This document shows positions 1-7,890 of a stretch of DNA of 64,000 nucleotides, one piece after another. Both the position numbers and the translations under genes were made by a program. The notes under the pieces are model-generated. The model did not search any database. It was given only the letters and a program-made list of their open reading frames with translations, and was not told the DNA's origin. The stretch's first letter is position 1. The number at the start of each line of letters is the position of its first letter. The stretch is from the NCBI RefSeq assembly GCF_051055405.1, contig NZ_CP167068.1:2046001-2110000 (forward strand), read 5' to 3'. The DNA is from Pseudolachnospira sp051055405 (GTDB taxonomy: Bacteria; Bacillota; Clostridia; Lachnospirales; Lachnospiraceae).

Positions 1-38
1 ATCATCATAAGCAAACGCTTTCCTATATATTTTCCCAA
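1..38 (-). CDS. Start of probable ABC transporter permease (DppB/OppB type), cut by left edge
   Basis: Only the first 12 codons lie in the window. Reading the minus strand from a TTG at 38-36 gives MGKYIGKRLLMM, the kind of start seen in oligopeptide/dipeptide ABC permeases of the DppB/OppB family (typically M-x-K-Y-I-x-K-R-L-L-x-x-I-P). A strong ribosome site (complement of CCCTCCTTT, 46-54) lies 7 bases upstream of the TTG, which supports this start. The gene begins 20 bases after the stop of the FAD oxidoreductase, so the two are probably co-transcribed. The family call is inferred from very few residues; the start itself is better supported than the function. Confidence 0.45.
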   Translation of the reverse strand, partial: MGKYIGKRLLMM

Positions 39-57
39 ACGTATTCCCTCCTTTTTA

Positions 58-1320
58 CTATATAATAGCGCCTTGACGGAGCAATTCTCGCTGCATACAT
101 GCAACCGAAAAAACTTCGTTTTCTTTCGATAAGGCGGCGGCTACGCCGGCGGCATGCCCCGTAGCGAAACCACATCCCATCACACGAATCGCAGCATAAG
201 CGATAAAATCCGCAGAAATGGTTCGTCCCCCACACCATAAATTGCATATATCACGGGCTTTCAAAGCTCCCACAGGGATATGAAACCATCCGCCGTCGGG
301 AAGTTTTTCATAAGAATCCAATACCTGCGTACTTCGGTGTATCTCCGGAGACCATGCGCCTCTTGCCGCCGCCTTCTCAATTTTTTTTAAGCCCCATACG
401 TCTTCTCCTGTTAAGACCTCCTCTCCTACTGTCCTTCTTCCTTCCCGAATACCGATGGAAGGACCCGTCTCAATGAGATGAATCCGCTCCATCCCAGGGT
501 GGAATCTTTGCAGGGCAGTGACATAATATCTGGCTTGTTCCCTAGCCGATAATTCGATCTCTGTCAAAACCTGACACCCTAGATCGGTGTGGGAAAAACT
601 GGGGATCAGCAGAACCACTATGTCCTCCCGCCCTCGGCGCATGATCCCGCCTGTCTCCTTTGCCAAATGGGGAATCCCCGCTTTCTTTCCCAACTGTACC
701 GCGTTTGTCACGGACTGCCGCGTCACCTCTACGTCTGGAGAGACGCCGGATATTCTCATGGCCATCGTAGCTACCTGCCGCTTTCCATCTTCATCACCGA
801 TGAAAACAGACGCGCCGGTCAGATGAGCCAACAGGGAATTTCCGCTGGTATCCACGAAACTGCCGCCCTCCAGAAAAAAACGCCCTTCATCGTCCACGCA
901 TTCCACCCCGGTCAAGATTCCATCTCTGCTTGTGGCTCCTATCACCTGACAATGCAGAAGGAAATCGGATTCCGATTGCCGCATCACACGATCTAAAGCC
1001 AGTTTCATGTATTCCGGGTCAAAAGTCAATACATGATTCCCTGCTTGGGAAATAACCGTGTCGCTTGGGTGCCCCAACCGCGCCAATTCTTCCCGGACCA
1101 TCGTTCCCACGCCGCCGGTTACCAAGATTGGCTCCTCTCCCCTGGTATAAAAGCCTCCCAAGCTATTGACTCCTGCATGGGTCCCTTCTCCGCCAAAGTA
1201 AGGACTTCGCTCTAACAAAATCGTTTTTGCCCCTGCCTGGGAAGCGCCTATCGCTGCCGCGACTCCTGCCACTCCGCCTCCCACTACTACTACGTCATAA
1301 CTACTATTCTTTCTCATCAT
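58..1320 (-). CDS. FAD-dependent oxidoreductase
   Basis: A 420-residue flavoprotein. The N-terminus carries a Rossmann dinucleotide-binding fold (VVVVGGGVAGVAAA, residues about 10-24) followed by an acidic end of strand 2 (LLERSPYFGGEG), and the C-terminus has a GCGFATGHAAGVAAA segment, as in the FAD_oxidored (pfam12831) group. These proteins sit in clusters for uptake and breakdown of organic substrates in anaerobes, but the substrate cannot be read from sequence. Here it precedes a probable peptide-type ABC permease, which suggests a catabolic transport operon running off the left edge. Start chosen at ATG 1320; a second ATG follows immediately (MM). Confidence 0.85.
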   Translation of the reverse strand: MMRKNSSYDVVVVGGGVAGVAAAIGASQAGAKTILLERSPYFGGEGTHAGVNSLGGFYTRGEEPILVTGGVGTMVREELARLGHPSDTVISQAGNHVLTFDPEYMKLALDRVMRQSESDFLLHCQVIGATSRDGILTGVECVDDEGRFFLEGGSFVDTSGNSLLAHLTGASVFIGDEDGKRQVATMAMRISGVSPDVEVTRQSVTNAVQLGKKAGIPHLAKETGGIMRRGREDIVVLLIPSFSHTDLGCQVLTEIELSAREQARYYVTALQRFHPGMERIHLIETGPSIGIREGRRTVGEEVLTGEDVWGLKKIEKAAARGAWSPEIHRSTQVLDSYEKLPDGGWFHIPVGALKARDICNLWCGGRTISADFIAYAAIRVMGCGFATGHAAGVAAALSKENEVFSVACMQRELLRQGAII

Positions 1321-1381
1321 CCTTATCCTGTTGACATTTTTCCTTATATTTTTCCTTTACTCTCTGTTTGTCGCTATATTA

Positions 1382-1399
1382 ACATAATTTTTGTTATGT
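1382..1399. promoter_or_regulatory. Small inverted repeat upstream of FAD oxidoreductase
   Basis: ACATAA (1382-1387) and TTATGT (1394-1399) form a 6-base inverted repeat with a 6-base spacer in the very A+T-rich 144-base gap between the dacF terminator and the oxidoreductase start. It could be an operator, but a promoter matching the usual hexamers is not convincing here. I see no gene in this gap. Confidence 0.25.
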
Positions 1400-1464
1400 G
1401 TATAATATATATCTTTTATCTTTTTAATAATCCACCGCCTATATATTTTCTCCTATAAAAGGAC

Positions 1465-1515
1465 AAAAAAATAGGCCCCTTTTTCCATCTCCTCTGAGTT
1501 TGGAAAAAGAAGCCT
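1465..1515 (-). terminator. Rho-independent terminator of the D,D-carboxypeptidase gene
   Basis: Arms of about 15 bases (1473-1487 and 1501-1515; AGGC..CTTTTTCCA against TGGAAAAAG..GCCT) enclose a 13-base loop. On the minus strand the stem is followed by a T-rich run (complement of 1465-1472). It lies 10 bases past the stop of the carboxypeptidase gene. Confidence 0.8.
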
Positions 1516-1524
1516 GTTTTACTT

Positions 1525-2886
1525 TTACCAACGCCGCCGTCTGCGCCGTTTCATTTTATAACGATTTCTAGATCTTCTCCGATGTCTAAGCTGATTCCAG
1601 TTATATACCACAAAGAACAAAGCGGCCAGCACCACGAGAACCGCCAGTCCAATCCCGCCCCATATCAGAAGCTTCTTCCAAGAAAATCCTTCTTCGGATT
1701 GCTCGTTCTGCTGCCCCGTGGTCTCGGTTTCTGAAGCAGACTGGGTAACCGGTTCCGGAGCCGCGCCGGTAAATGGAATACTCCCTGCTTCCTCTCCATT
1801 GATACGGTAGACGACACGGCCAGAGAAGCCTTCTGCTCCCTCGGCTTGTTCAATCTCAGCCGTCAGATTTTCCAGTTTAACCGTATTGGGAAGCACAATC
1901 CAAGCCGTCTCTTCCGGCACGGTGTATTCTACCTGCCTGCCGTCGGCCGTCAAAGTTTTTTTCTCGTCTAAACGCGTTTTCACATCATCCGCCATAGAAT
2001 GCCAGGTGAAATTCCGAAAACCATACTCGAATAAGTTCTTTGTATCCTTCGTACGTTCTCCCTTTTTACTTTTCATAACGACGCAGATCAACTCTGCATC
2101 CTCTTTTTTCGCATAGGTCACTAAAGAGTTCCCCGCGATCTGCGTATACCCATTTTTCCCCGCCACTGCGTATTCATAGGGTGAATCACCGCCTTTTAAA
2201 AGAGGATGTTTTGTCGCTACCCAAGTGCTCTCCGCATGTTTGTTGGTGGGAGGAATTTCATAGACCGTAGTGGAATCAATTTCCAGGAATCCCGGCGTTT
2301 CCAATGCCTTTTTCATGATAATCGCCATATCATGAGCCGTTGTGTAATGTTCCGAATCATTCAATCCCGACGGATTTCTAAAATTCGTATTGGTGCACCC
2401 CAGCTCCTTCGCCCGCTCCGTCATCTTCACGCCGAACTCCTCGATGGTTCCTGAGATGTGTTCTGCCAGAGCTTGGGCCACTTCATTGGCCGACGCGATA
2501 AGAAGCGCGTACAGGCAGTCCTTCACGCTCATCTCTTCATCTTCGGTCCTGGCAATATGGGTCGCTCCCTCCTCCAGCTCATGGGTCGCCCGGTAAGAAA
2601 ATTTCACCGTCTCGTCCATGGAACAATTCTCAAGGGTCAACAGCGCCGTCATTACTTTTGTGATACTAGCTGGATAATAGGCAGAATTCGCATCCTTCTG
2701 ATAAAGAATCACCCCGGTCTTTTTATCAATAAGAATTGCCGTCGGCGAATCTACTTCCGGCGGGTCTGCCTTTTCTCCAGTCACTGTCCGAAGCGGATCC
2801 GGGGATGGTTCCGCATATACCAGCGTACTACTGATAACCAGCAATCCGACGCATAAAAATAGCAAGCATCGAGACCATTTCTTCAT
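1525..2886 (-). CDS. dacF: Serine-type D-alanyl-D-alanine carboxypeptidase (peptidase S11, DacF-like)
   Basis: A 453-residue penicillin-binding protein that trims the terminal D-Ala of peptidoglycan stem peptides outside the membrane. It has an N-terminal signal peptide (LLFLCVGLLVISSTLVYA), the catalytic S-x-x-K as SITK (about residue 79), S-x-N as SAN (about 132), and the third motif as KNG (GKNGYTQIAGNS) instead of the usual KTG. A C-terminal membrane helix (LLIWGGIGLAVLVVLAALFF) follows a Gln/Glu/Thr-rich linker, and the protein ends in a very basic tail (RRRRSRNRYKMKRRRRRRW). The KTG-to-KNG change is unusual. Family call is secure; DacF, rather than another S11 paralogue, is inferred from architecture. 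Confidence 0.9.
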   Translation of the reverse strand: MKKWSRCLLFLCVGLLVISSTLVYAEPSPDPLRTVTGEKADPPEVDSPTAILIDKKTGVILYQKDANSAYYPASITKVMTALLTLENCSMDETVKFSYRATHELEEGATHIARTEDEEMSVKDCLYALLIASANEVAQALAEHISGTIEEFGVKMTERAKELGCTNTNFRNPSGLNDSEHYTTAHDMAIIMKKALETPGFLEIDSTTVYEIPPTNKHAESTWVATKHPLLKGGDSPYEYAVAGKNGYTQIAGNSLVTYAKKEDAELICVVMKSKKGERTKDTKNLFEYGFRNFTWHSMADDVKTRLDEKKTLTADGRQVEYTVPEETAWIVLPNTVKLENLTAEIEQAEGAEGFSGRVVYRINGEEAGSIPFTGAAPEPVTQSASETETTGQQNEQSEEGFSWKKLLIWGGIGLAVLVVLAALFFVVYNWNQLRHRRRSRNRYKMKRRRRRRW

Positions 2887-2975
2887 GTGTACTCCCCTTC
2901 CTCACCGAAACAGGTGAGACTTTCTTTGTTCTAAACCATAGGGCAAACTTCAAAGAACTGTCCTATTCTCAAGTA

Positions 2976-3004
2976 ATCATACCATATCTACCACTTTTAT
3001 GCAA
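2976..3004 (-). promoter_or_regulatory. Sigma-A promoter of the carboxypeptidase gene
   Basis: On the minus strand TTGCAT (complement of 2999-3004) is followed after 17 bases by TATGAT (complement of 2976-2981) with an extended -10 TGG. A 6-bp hairpin (CTCACC 2901-2906 / GGTGAG 2913-2918) lies in the leader just before the ribosome site. Confidence 0.65.
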
Positions 3005-3141
3005 TTTATTTAGGGAATATTTCCCACCAGGCTTGCAGAAGTACCGGAAAAGAAGGGGTTTCACCCACTAAAGGAAGGATATCTACTCTCCAGGCAAAGA
3101 ATATTCGATCAACAAAAAGTAATATTTTTTCCAGAAAATCC

Positions 3142-3188
3142 TTGACAAAACCGAGTTGATATATTATCATATGAACAGTGATTCATAT
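3142..3188 (+). promoter_or_regulatory. Promoter with ArsR/SmtB-like operator for the metal ATPase
   Basis: TTGACA (3142-3147), a 17-base spacer and TATCAT (3165-3170) form the promoter. A perfect 7-base inverted repeat, ATATGAA (3169-3175) with spacer CAGTGA and TTCATAT (3182-3188), overlaps the end of the -10 and covers the start of transcription. The TGAAC-N-TTCA core resembles operators of ArsR/SmtB metal sensors (CzrA, SmtB type), placed for repression. No such regulator gene is in the window, so it must be encoded elsewhere if this is right. Confidence 0.7.
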
Positions 3189-3215
3189 ATTCATATTCAC
3201 AAGAGGTGAACTTCT

Positions 3216-5765
3216 ATGAAAAAGAAAATCTATGATATCCACCATATCGATTGCGCTAATTGCGCCGCAAAAATCGAGCATAAAATCAACCAGCTCCCGG
3301 AAGTCCAGGAAGCAATCCTGACCTTTGCTACAAAGCAGCTTCGTATTACAGCCGAAGATCCCGATGCCCTTCTTTCTCAAATCCAAGCAATCGCGGAGGC
3401 TGTGGAACCCGGCGTTATCATCGCCGAAAAACAGGACCGACGCCCGAACAGCTCATCCGGGAACCCGTTCACAAAAAAAGTTTATTATATCCATAACATC
3501 GACTGTGCCAACTGCGCGGCCAAAATCGAGCGTAAAATCAATCAGATGCCAGAAGTCCAGGAAGCGATTCTGACCTTTGCCACCAAGCAGCTCCGCATCA
3601 CTGCCGAGGACCCCGATGCGATTCTGCCGGAAATTCAGGCTGTAGCGGACGCTGTGGAGCCTGGCGTGGTGATCACCAAAGACAGAAAAGCGCCATCTTC
3701 CATCGGAGCTCATGACCATAGAAATCACGAACATCAAGAACACGAACATGACGGACACGACCACCATGAGCACGACGGACACCATCATCATGAATGCCAT
3801 GAGCATGAACACTCCGGCTGCAGTTGTGGCTGTGAACATGGACATCTACACGCGGAGGAAACGCAAGCTTCCCCTCACACCACGGATGAATCCGAACATA
3901 ACCATCCTCACAGCCAACAATCGGTTTCTTTCCAGCAGATATTAACCCATCCCTTAACTGCTATCATCAGCGGTGCTGTTTTATTTTTGGCGGGAGAGCT
4001 GACCGAATCCATTCCAACGCTCTCATTTGCTGCTTTTTTGGCCGCCTATCTGATTCTCGGCGCGCCTATTTTAAAAACAGCGGGGAAAAATTTATTGCGA
4101 GGGAAAATTTTTGACGAAAATTTCCTTATGAGCGTCGCCACTTTAGGCGCTTTTGCCATCCGCGATTTCGGGGAAGCCGTCGGCGTCATGCTCTTCTACC
4201 GAATCGGAGAATACTTTGAGGACCGCGCCGTAGAGCGCAGCCGAAAACAAATTATGGAGGCCGCGGATCTCCGCCCTGAAACGGTTCAGCGTATCGAAAA
4301 TGGCCGTACAGAGACCATTCCCGCGGAAATTGCATTTGCAGGCGATATTCTTCTGGTCCGCCCTGGCGACAGGATTCCATTAGACGGCGTTATCATCGAA
4401 GGGGAAAGCCGGCTGGATACCTCGCCGCTGACCGGCGAACCGGTGCCAGTCCCAGTGACCGTAGGTTCCTCGGTTCTCTCCGGCTGTGTCAATACTTCCG
4501 GGCTTTTGAAGCTTCGCGTGGAAAAGCCGCTGGAAGAGTCCATGGTCAGCCGTATCTTGGAATCCGTCGAAAATGCGGCGGCCGGAAAACCCCAGATGGA
4601 ACGTTTTATCACTCGATTTGCCAGGATTTACACACCGATTGTGCTGCTTCTGGCTCTTGGCACCGCGGTAATCCCTTCTCTTTTTACAGGAAACTGGAAT
4701 TACTGGGTCTACACCGCTTTAACCTTCCTGGTCATCAGCTGCCCCTGCGCTCTGGTTCTCAGCGTCCCGCTGGCATTTTTCTCCGGCATCGGCGCTGGTT
4801 CCAAACGTGGAATTTTGTTTAAAGGCGGCCTGTCCCTGGAAGCCATGAAAAAAGTAAAAGCCATTGTCATGGACAAAACCGGCACCATCACCGAGGGAAC
4901 CTTTGCGCTGCGGTCTCTGGAGCCGGCCGGTGATTTCTCCGAAGAAGCGTTACTGCAACTGGCTTCTTCCTGTGAAATTTCATCCACCCATCCCATTGGC
5001 CAGAGTATCCGCGACGCCGCTTCCGCCAGAGAAATCTCGGATCTTCCGGCAAAAGACCTGAAAGAAATTGCCGGTGAGGGCATCCAAGCAATTTTAGACG
5101 GTTCCGAAGTGCTCTGCGGAAATCGCCGCCTGCTGGATAGAAACAACATCTCCTATCCCAATCTACCAGTTCCCGCCGGCAGCGAGGTCCTGGTCGCCAA
5201 AGATGGGGTATATATCGGGCGACTCTTGATCTTTGATCAGTTAAAAGAGGACTCGGTCTCTGCGATTTCTCAGTTAAAAGCGCAAGGACTGAAAACCGTC
5301 ATGCTAACCGGCGACACAGAAGAAGGCGCCTCCCAGGTGGCCGCGCAAATCGGCGTGGATCATTACCGGGCCCGCCTTCTGCCAGATGAAAAGCTCTCTG
5401 CTTTGCAAGAAGTGCGAAATACCTATGGCCCAGTCATGTTTGTCGGAGACGGCATCAATGACGCCCCGGTTTTAGCTGGAGCTGATGTAGGCGCGGCCAT
5501 GGGAAGCGGGGCAGATGCTGCGATTGAAGCAGCAGACGCCGTATTTATGACTTCCCGGTTAAGCGCGATCCCGCAGGCGCTGAAAATCGCAAGGACGACC
5601 AATCAGATTTCCATTCAAAACGTGGTTTTTGCACTGATCGTCAAGATTCTGGTTATGATTCTCGGACTGACGGGAAAAGCTTCTATGTGGATGGCCGTAT
5701 TTGCCGACAGCGGCGTCGCCATGCTTTGCGTTTTGAATTCCATCCGCGTCCTTTACAAGAAATAA
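3216..5765 (+). CDS. cadA: Heavy-metal P1B-type ATPase (Zn/Cd/Pb exporter) with duplicated metal-binding domain
   Basis: An 849-residue metal-exporting P-type ATPase. Two near-identical HMA domains start the protein (DCANCAAKIE at about residues 12-21 and 101-110); then comes a His-rich linker (about 165-240) containing a Cys cluster (CSCGC). The core shows the CPC membrane motif (ISCPCALVLS), the phosphorylated Asp (DKTGTITEG), the HP motif (SSTHPIG) and the hinge GDGINDAP. CPC without the extra Cu(I) determinants, plus the His/Cys-rich linker, fits the Zn/Cd/Pb (CadA/ZntA) class. Start is the ATG at 3216 after AGAGGTGAA. It is monocistronic behind an ArsR/SmtB-like operator. Confidence 0.93.
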   Translation: MKKKIYDIHHIDCANCAAKIEHKINQLPEVQEAILTFATKQLRITAEDPDALLSQIQAIAEAVEPGVIIAEKQDRRPNSSSGNPFTKKVYYIHNIDCANCAAKIERKINQMPEVQEAILTFATKQLRITAEDPDAILPEIQAVADAVEPGVVITKDRKAPSSIGAHDHRNHEHQEHEHDGHDHHEHDGHHHHECHEHEHSGCSCGCEHGHLHAEETQASPHTTDESEHNHPHSQQSVSFQQILTHPLTAIISGAVLFLAGELTESIPTLSFAAFLAAYLILGAPILKTAGKNLLRGKIFDENFLMSVATLGAFAIRDFGEAVGVMLFYRIGEYFEDRAVERSRKQIMEAADLRPETVQRIENGRTETIPAEIAFAGDILLVRPGDRIPLDGVIIEGESRLDTSPLTGEPVPVPVTVGSSVLSGCVNTSGLLKLRVEKPLEESMVSRILESVENAAAGKPQMERFITRFARIYTPIVLLLALGTAVIPSLFTGNWNYWVYTALTFLVISCPCALVLSVPLAFFSGIGAGSKRGILFKGGLSLEAMKKVKAIVMDKTGTITEGTFALRSLEPAGDFSEEALLQLASSCEISSTHPIGQSIRDAASAREISDLPAKDLKEIAGEGIQAILDGSEVLCGNRRLLDRNNISYPNLPVPAGSEVLVAKDGVYIGRLLIFDQLKEDSVSAISQLKAQGLKTVMLTGDTEEGASQVAAQIGVDHYRARLLPDEKLSALQEVRNTYGPVMFVGDGINDAPVLAGADVGAAMGSGADAAIEAADAVFMTSRLSAIPQALKIARTTNQISIQNVVFALIVKILVMILGLTGKASMWMAVFADSGVAMLCVLNSIRVLYKK

Positions 5766-5811
5766 GTATTTTCTCTCATAACGAAAAAAAGCAAATAACG
5801 CTGGGAAAACC

Positions 5812-5889
5812 TTGCCCCATGCGTCTCACCTGTGCTATACTGTGAACTTAGGGGATTTTATCTCCAGGCGCAGTATAGCACTTTTTATT
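5812..5889 (+). promoter_or_regulatory. suf promoter with leader hairpin
   Basis: TTGCCC (5812-5817), 18 bases, TATACT (5836-5841) make a plausible promoter for the suf pair. The -10 lies inside the left arm of a perfect 11-base inverted repeat (GTGCTATACTG 5832-5842, CAGTATAGCAC 5871-5881); an inner stem GGGGA/TCTCC (5851-5855/5861-5865) lies in the loop, and T-rich DNA follows. It could act as a terminator of the ATPase gene, an operator, or a leader structure; sequence alone does not decide. The 165 bases between the two genes hold no other gene. Confidence 0.5.
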
Positions 5890-5930
5890 TCGGACGGACA
5901 GCCGTTCCAAACTTACAAGGAGGATTACCA

Positions 5931-6665
5931 TTGCTTACGCTAGAAAATATTTCCTTTGACGTGCCGGCGGAAAAGGGAGAAATTGGCATCATCCAGAACG
6001 TGAGTCTCACCATTGAGGACAACCAGTTTCTGGTCATTACCGGCCCCAACGGAGGAGGAAAATCTACGCTGGCCCGGCTGATCGCCGGTATTGAAAAACC
6101 AACCTCCGGCCGCATTTATTTTAACGGAGAGGACATTACGGAAAAAAGTATTACGGACCGCGCCAATATGGGCATCAGTTTTGCCTTCCAGCAGCCGGTA
6201 CGTTTTAAAGGCGTTCAAGTGTTAGACCTGATCCGGCTGGCCGCCAATAAGAAACTGACGCCTGCCGATGCCTGTGAATATCTGTCGGAAGTCGGCCTCT
6301 GCGCCAAAGACTATATCAACCGAGAAATCAATTCCAGCCTTTCCGGCGGCGAGTTAAAAAGAATCGAAATCGCCACCGTACTGGCCCGTTCCAGCAAACT
6401 GTCGGTCTTTGATGAACCGGAAGCCGGCATCGACCTGTGGAGTTTTCAGAACCTGATTCAAGTTTTTGAAAAGATGCGTGAGCAGACGCAAGGGTCCATC
6501 ATGATTATCTCCCACCAGGAACGCATCTTAAATATCGCTGACCGCATCGTCGTAATCGCAGACGGCCGTATCACCAAGGAAGGCCCCAAAGATCAGGTGC
6601 TTCCTGAGATTTTAGGGACCGCTTCCGCCGTAGACGCATGCAAGTATTATCAGGAGGGTAAATAA
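5931..6665 (+). CDS. sufC: Fe-S cluster assembly ATPase SufC
   Basis: A 244-residue soluble ABC-type ATPase that drives Fe-S cluster building on the SufB/D scaffold in the cytosol. Walker A is GPNGGGKST, the signature is SLSGGELKR, and Walker B is VFDEPEAGID, the SufC-specific form. The start is the TTG at 5931, 7 bases after AAGGAGG (5917-5923); the frame is open further upstream but the extension lacks a ribosome site and would run through the promoter hairpin. The next gene starts directly after the stop. No sufS, sufU or sufA lies beside it, so this is the minimal SufC-SufB arrangement typical of anaerobic Clostridia. Confidence 0.88.
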   Translation: MLTLENISFDVPAEKGEIGIIQNVSLTIEDNQFLVITGPNGGGKSTLARLIAGIEKPTSGRIYFNGEDITEKSITDRANMGISFAFQQPVRFKGVQVLDLIRLAANKKLTPADACEYLSEVGLCAKDYINREINSSLSGGELKRIEIATVLARSSKLSVFDEPEAGIDLWSFQNLIQVFEKMREQTQGSIMIISHQERILNIADRIVVIADGRITKEGPKDQVLPEILGTASAVDACKYYQEGK

Positions 6666-7592
6666 ATGCAGGGAATCGACGAAATTCAGCTGCGCCTTTT
6701 GGAAGAAATTGCAGGGCTGCATGAGGTACCGGAAGGAGCCTTTAACATTCGCGCCAACGGCCAATTGGCCTCCCGCCACAATACTGCCCATATTGAAATT
6801 GTATCCAAAGAGGATGGCAGCGGCATTGATATTCATATCAAACCTCATACGAAAAAAGAAAGCGTCCATATCCCCGTCGTGCTCAGCCAAAGCGGATTGA
6901 CCGATCTGGTATACAATGATTTTTACATCGGCGAGGACTGCGACGTCACCATCGTAGCTGGATGCGGCATCCATAACGGAGGTGACGCGGCATCCCAGCA
7001 CGACGGTATCCATCGCTTTTTTGTGGAAAAAAATTCGAAAGTGAAATACGTAGAAAAGCACTATGGAAGCGGCGATGGACGTGGAGAACGGATCATGAAT
7101 CCCACCACGGAAGTTCATCTGGCAGAAGGCAGCTGCATGGAAATGGAAATGGTACAGATCAAAGGGGTGGATTCCACCAAACGGAATACCAGTATTGATC
7201 TTGCCGCGGACGCGAAGCTGGTGATCAAAGAACGCCTGCTGACCCACGGTACGCAAGATGCTGTCAGTGAGATCATCGCTCATTTAAACGGCGATGGTTC
7301 CAGCGCCAATATCCTCTCTCGTTCGGTAGCCAAGGACGATTCCACCCAGACTTTCATCGCGAAGATTTTTGGAAATGCCAAATGCGCGGGCCATACCGAA
7401 TGCGACTCCATCATCATGGGACACGCGAAAGTCAGCTCCATCCCGGAAATCACGGCCAATAATCCGGACGCCGCTCTCATTCATGAGGCCGCCATCGGAA
7501 AAATCGCCGGCGAACAGATCATCAAGCTGATGACTCTTGGATTGACGGAGGAAGAAGCCGAAGCGCAGATTGTAAATGGATTTTTGAAATAA
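6666..7592 (+). CDS. sufB: Short SufB/SufD-family Fe-S scaffold protein
   Basis: A 308-residue protein of the SufB/SufD family, shorter than the roughly 460-residue SufB of aerobes. It contains the parallel beta-helix core with repeated Gly/Asp/Ser-rich turns and the family's C-terminal segment (GHTECDSI, HEAAIGKI, LGLTEEEAE). It partners the SufC ATPase encoded immediately upstream: its ATG (6666) directly abuts the sufC stop and CAGGAGG (6651-6657) lies inside sufC, so translation is coupled. It may be a homodimeric scaffold replacing the SufB-SufD heterodimer. Function as the scaffold is inferred from the family and the pairing. Confidence 0.85.
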   Translation: MQGIDEIQLRLLEEIAGLHEVPEGAFNIRANGQLASRHNTAHIEIVSKEDGSGIDIHIKPHTKKESVHIPVVLSQSGLTDLVYNDFYIGEDCDVTIVAGCGIHNGGDAASQHDGIHRFFVEKNSKVKYVEKHYGSGDGRGERIMNPTTEVHLAEGSCMEMEMVQIKGVDSTKRNTSIDLAADAKLVIKERLLTHGTQDAVSEIIAHLNGDGSSANILSRSVAKDDSTQTFIAKIFGNAKCAGHTECDSIIMGHAKVSSIPEITANNPDAALIHEAAIGKIAGEQIIKLMTLGLTEEEAEAQIVNGFLK

Positions 7593-7655
7593 AAAAAGCA
7601 TCCTTTGATGAAAGTACTGCCAAAACAGGCATGCTTTCCCAAAGGATGCTTTTTC
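7593..7655 (+). terminator. Terminator of the suf operon
   Basis: Arms AAAAAGCATCCTTT (about 7593-7606) and AAAGGATGCTTTTT (7641-7654) form a long stem across a 34-base loop, ending in a T-run. It begins right after the suf stop codon. The convergent small gene ends at 7706, so the stem may serve both strands. Confidence 0.75.
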
Positions 7656-7705
7656 TTTTCCCAAATATATTCGTTCGTCATGGCTGTTTTTTAAGGCAGC
7701 ACCAC

Positions 7706-7888
7706 TCACTGCTCCAAATCAACTGCCCTCTTCATCACTTCACAGCTTCCGCTATGCACGCAGTTCGGATAATCACAGTCGGTTTCCCAATGGGTACCTT
7801 CCTCATCCGTCCAGCACTCGCAGATTACCATGCGATTTTGATTCCAGGTACGACAATACCCATTGACGATCCGCTCTTGCTCTTCCAT
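7706..7888 (-). CDS. Small Cys-rich protein of unknown function
   Basis: A 60-residue protein (MEEQERIVNGYCRTW..) with six cysteines, including C-x-C (ICECW) and a C-x4-C-x5-C run (CDYPNCVHSGSC). The spacing suggests metal or Fe-S binding but matches no domain I can name. It has a good ribosome site (complement of TCTCCTGA just upstream) and starts 2 bases after the stop of the ProC-like gene, so the two are co-transcribed. Too short for default gene callers in some settings. Expression is inferred from the ribosome site and coupling. Confidence 0.65.
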   Translation of the reverse strand: MEEQERIVNGYCRTWNQNRMVICECWTDEEGTHWETDCDYPNCVHSGSCEVMKRAVDLEQ

Positions 7889-7890
7889 CT

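Noticed and set aside
5832..5930. N-terminal extension of SufC from a GTG at 5832
   Set aside because: It would translate the promoter hairpin, lacks a ribosome site and is unlike SufC proteins; the TTG at 5931 has AAGGAGG at correct spacing.
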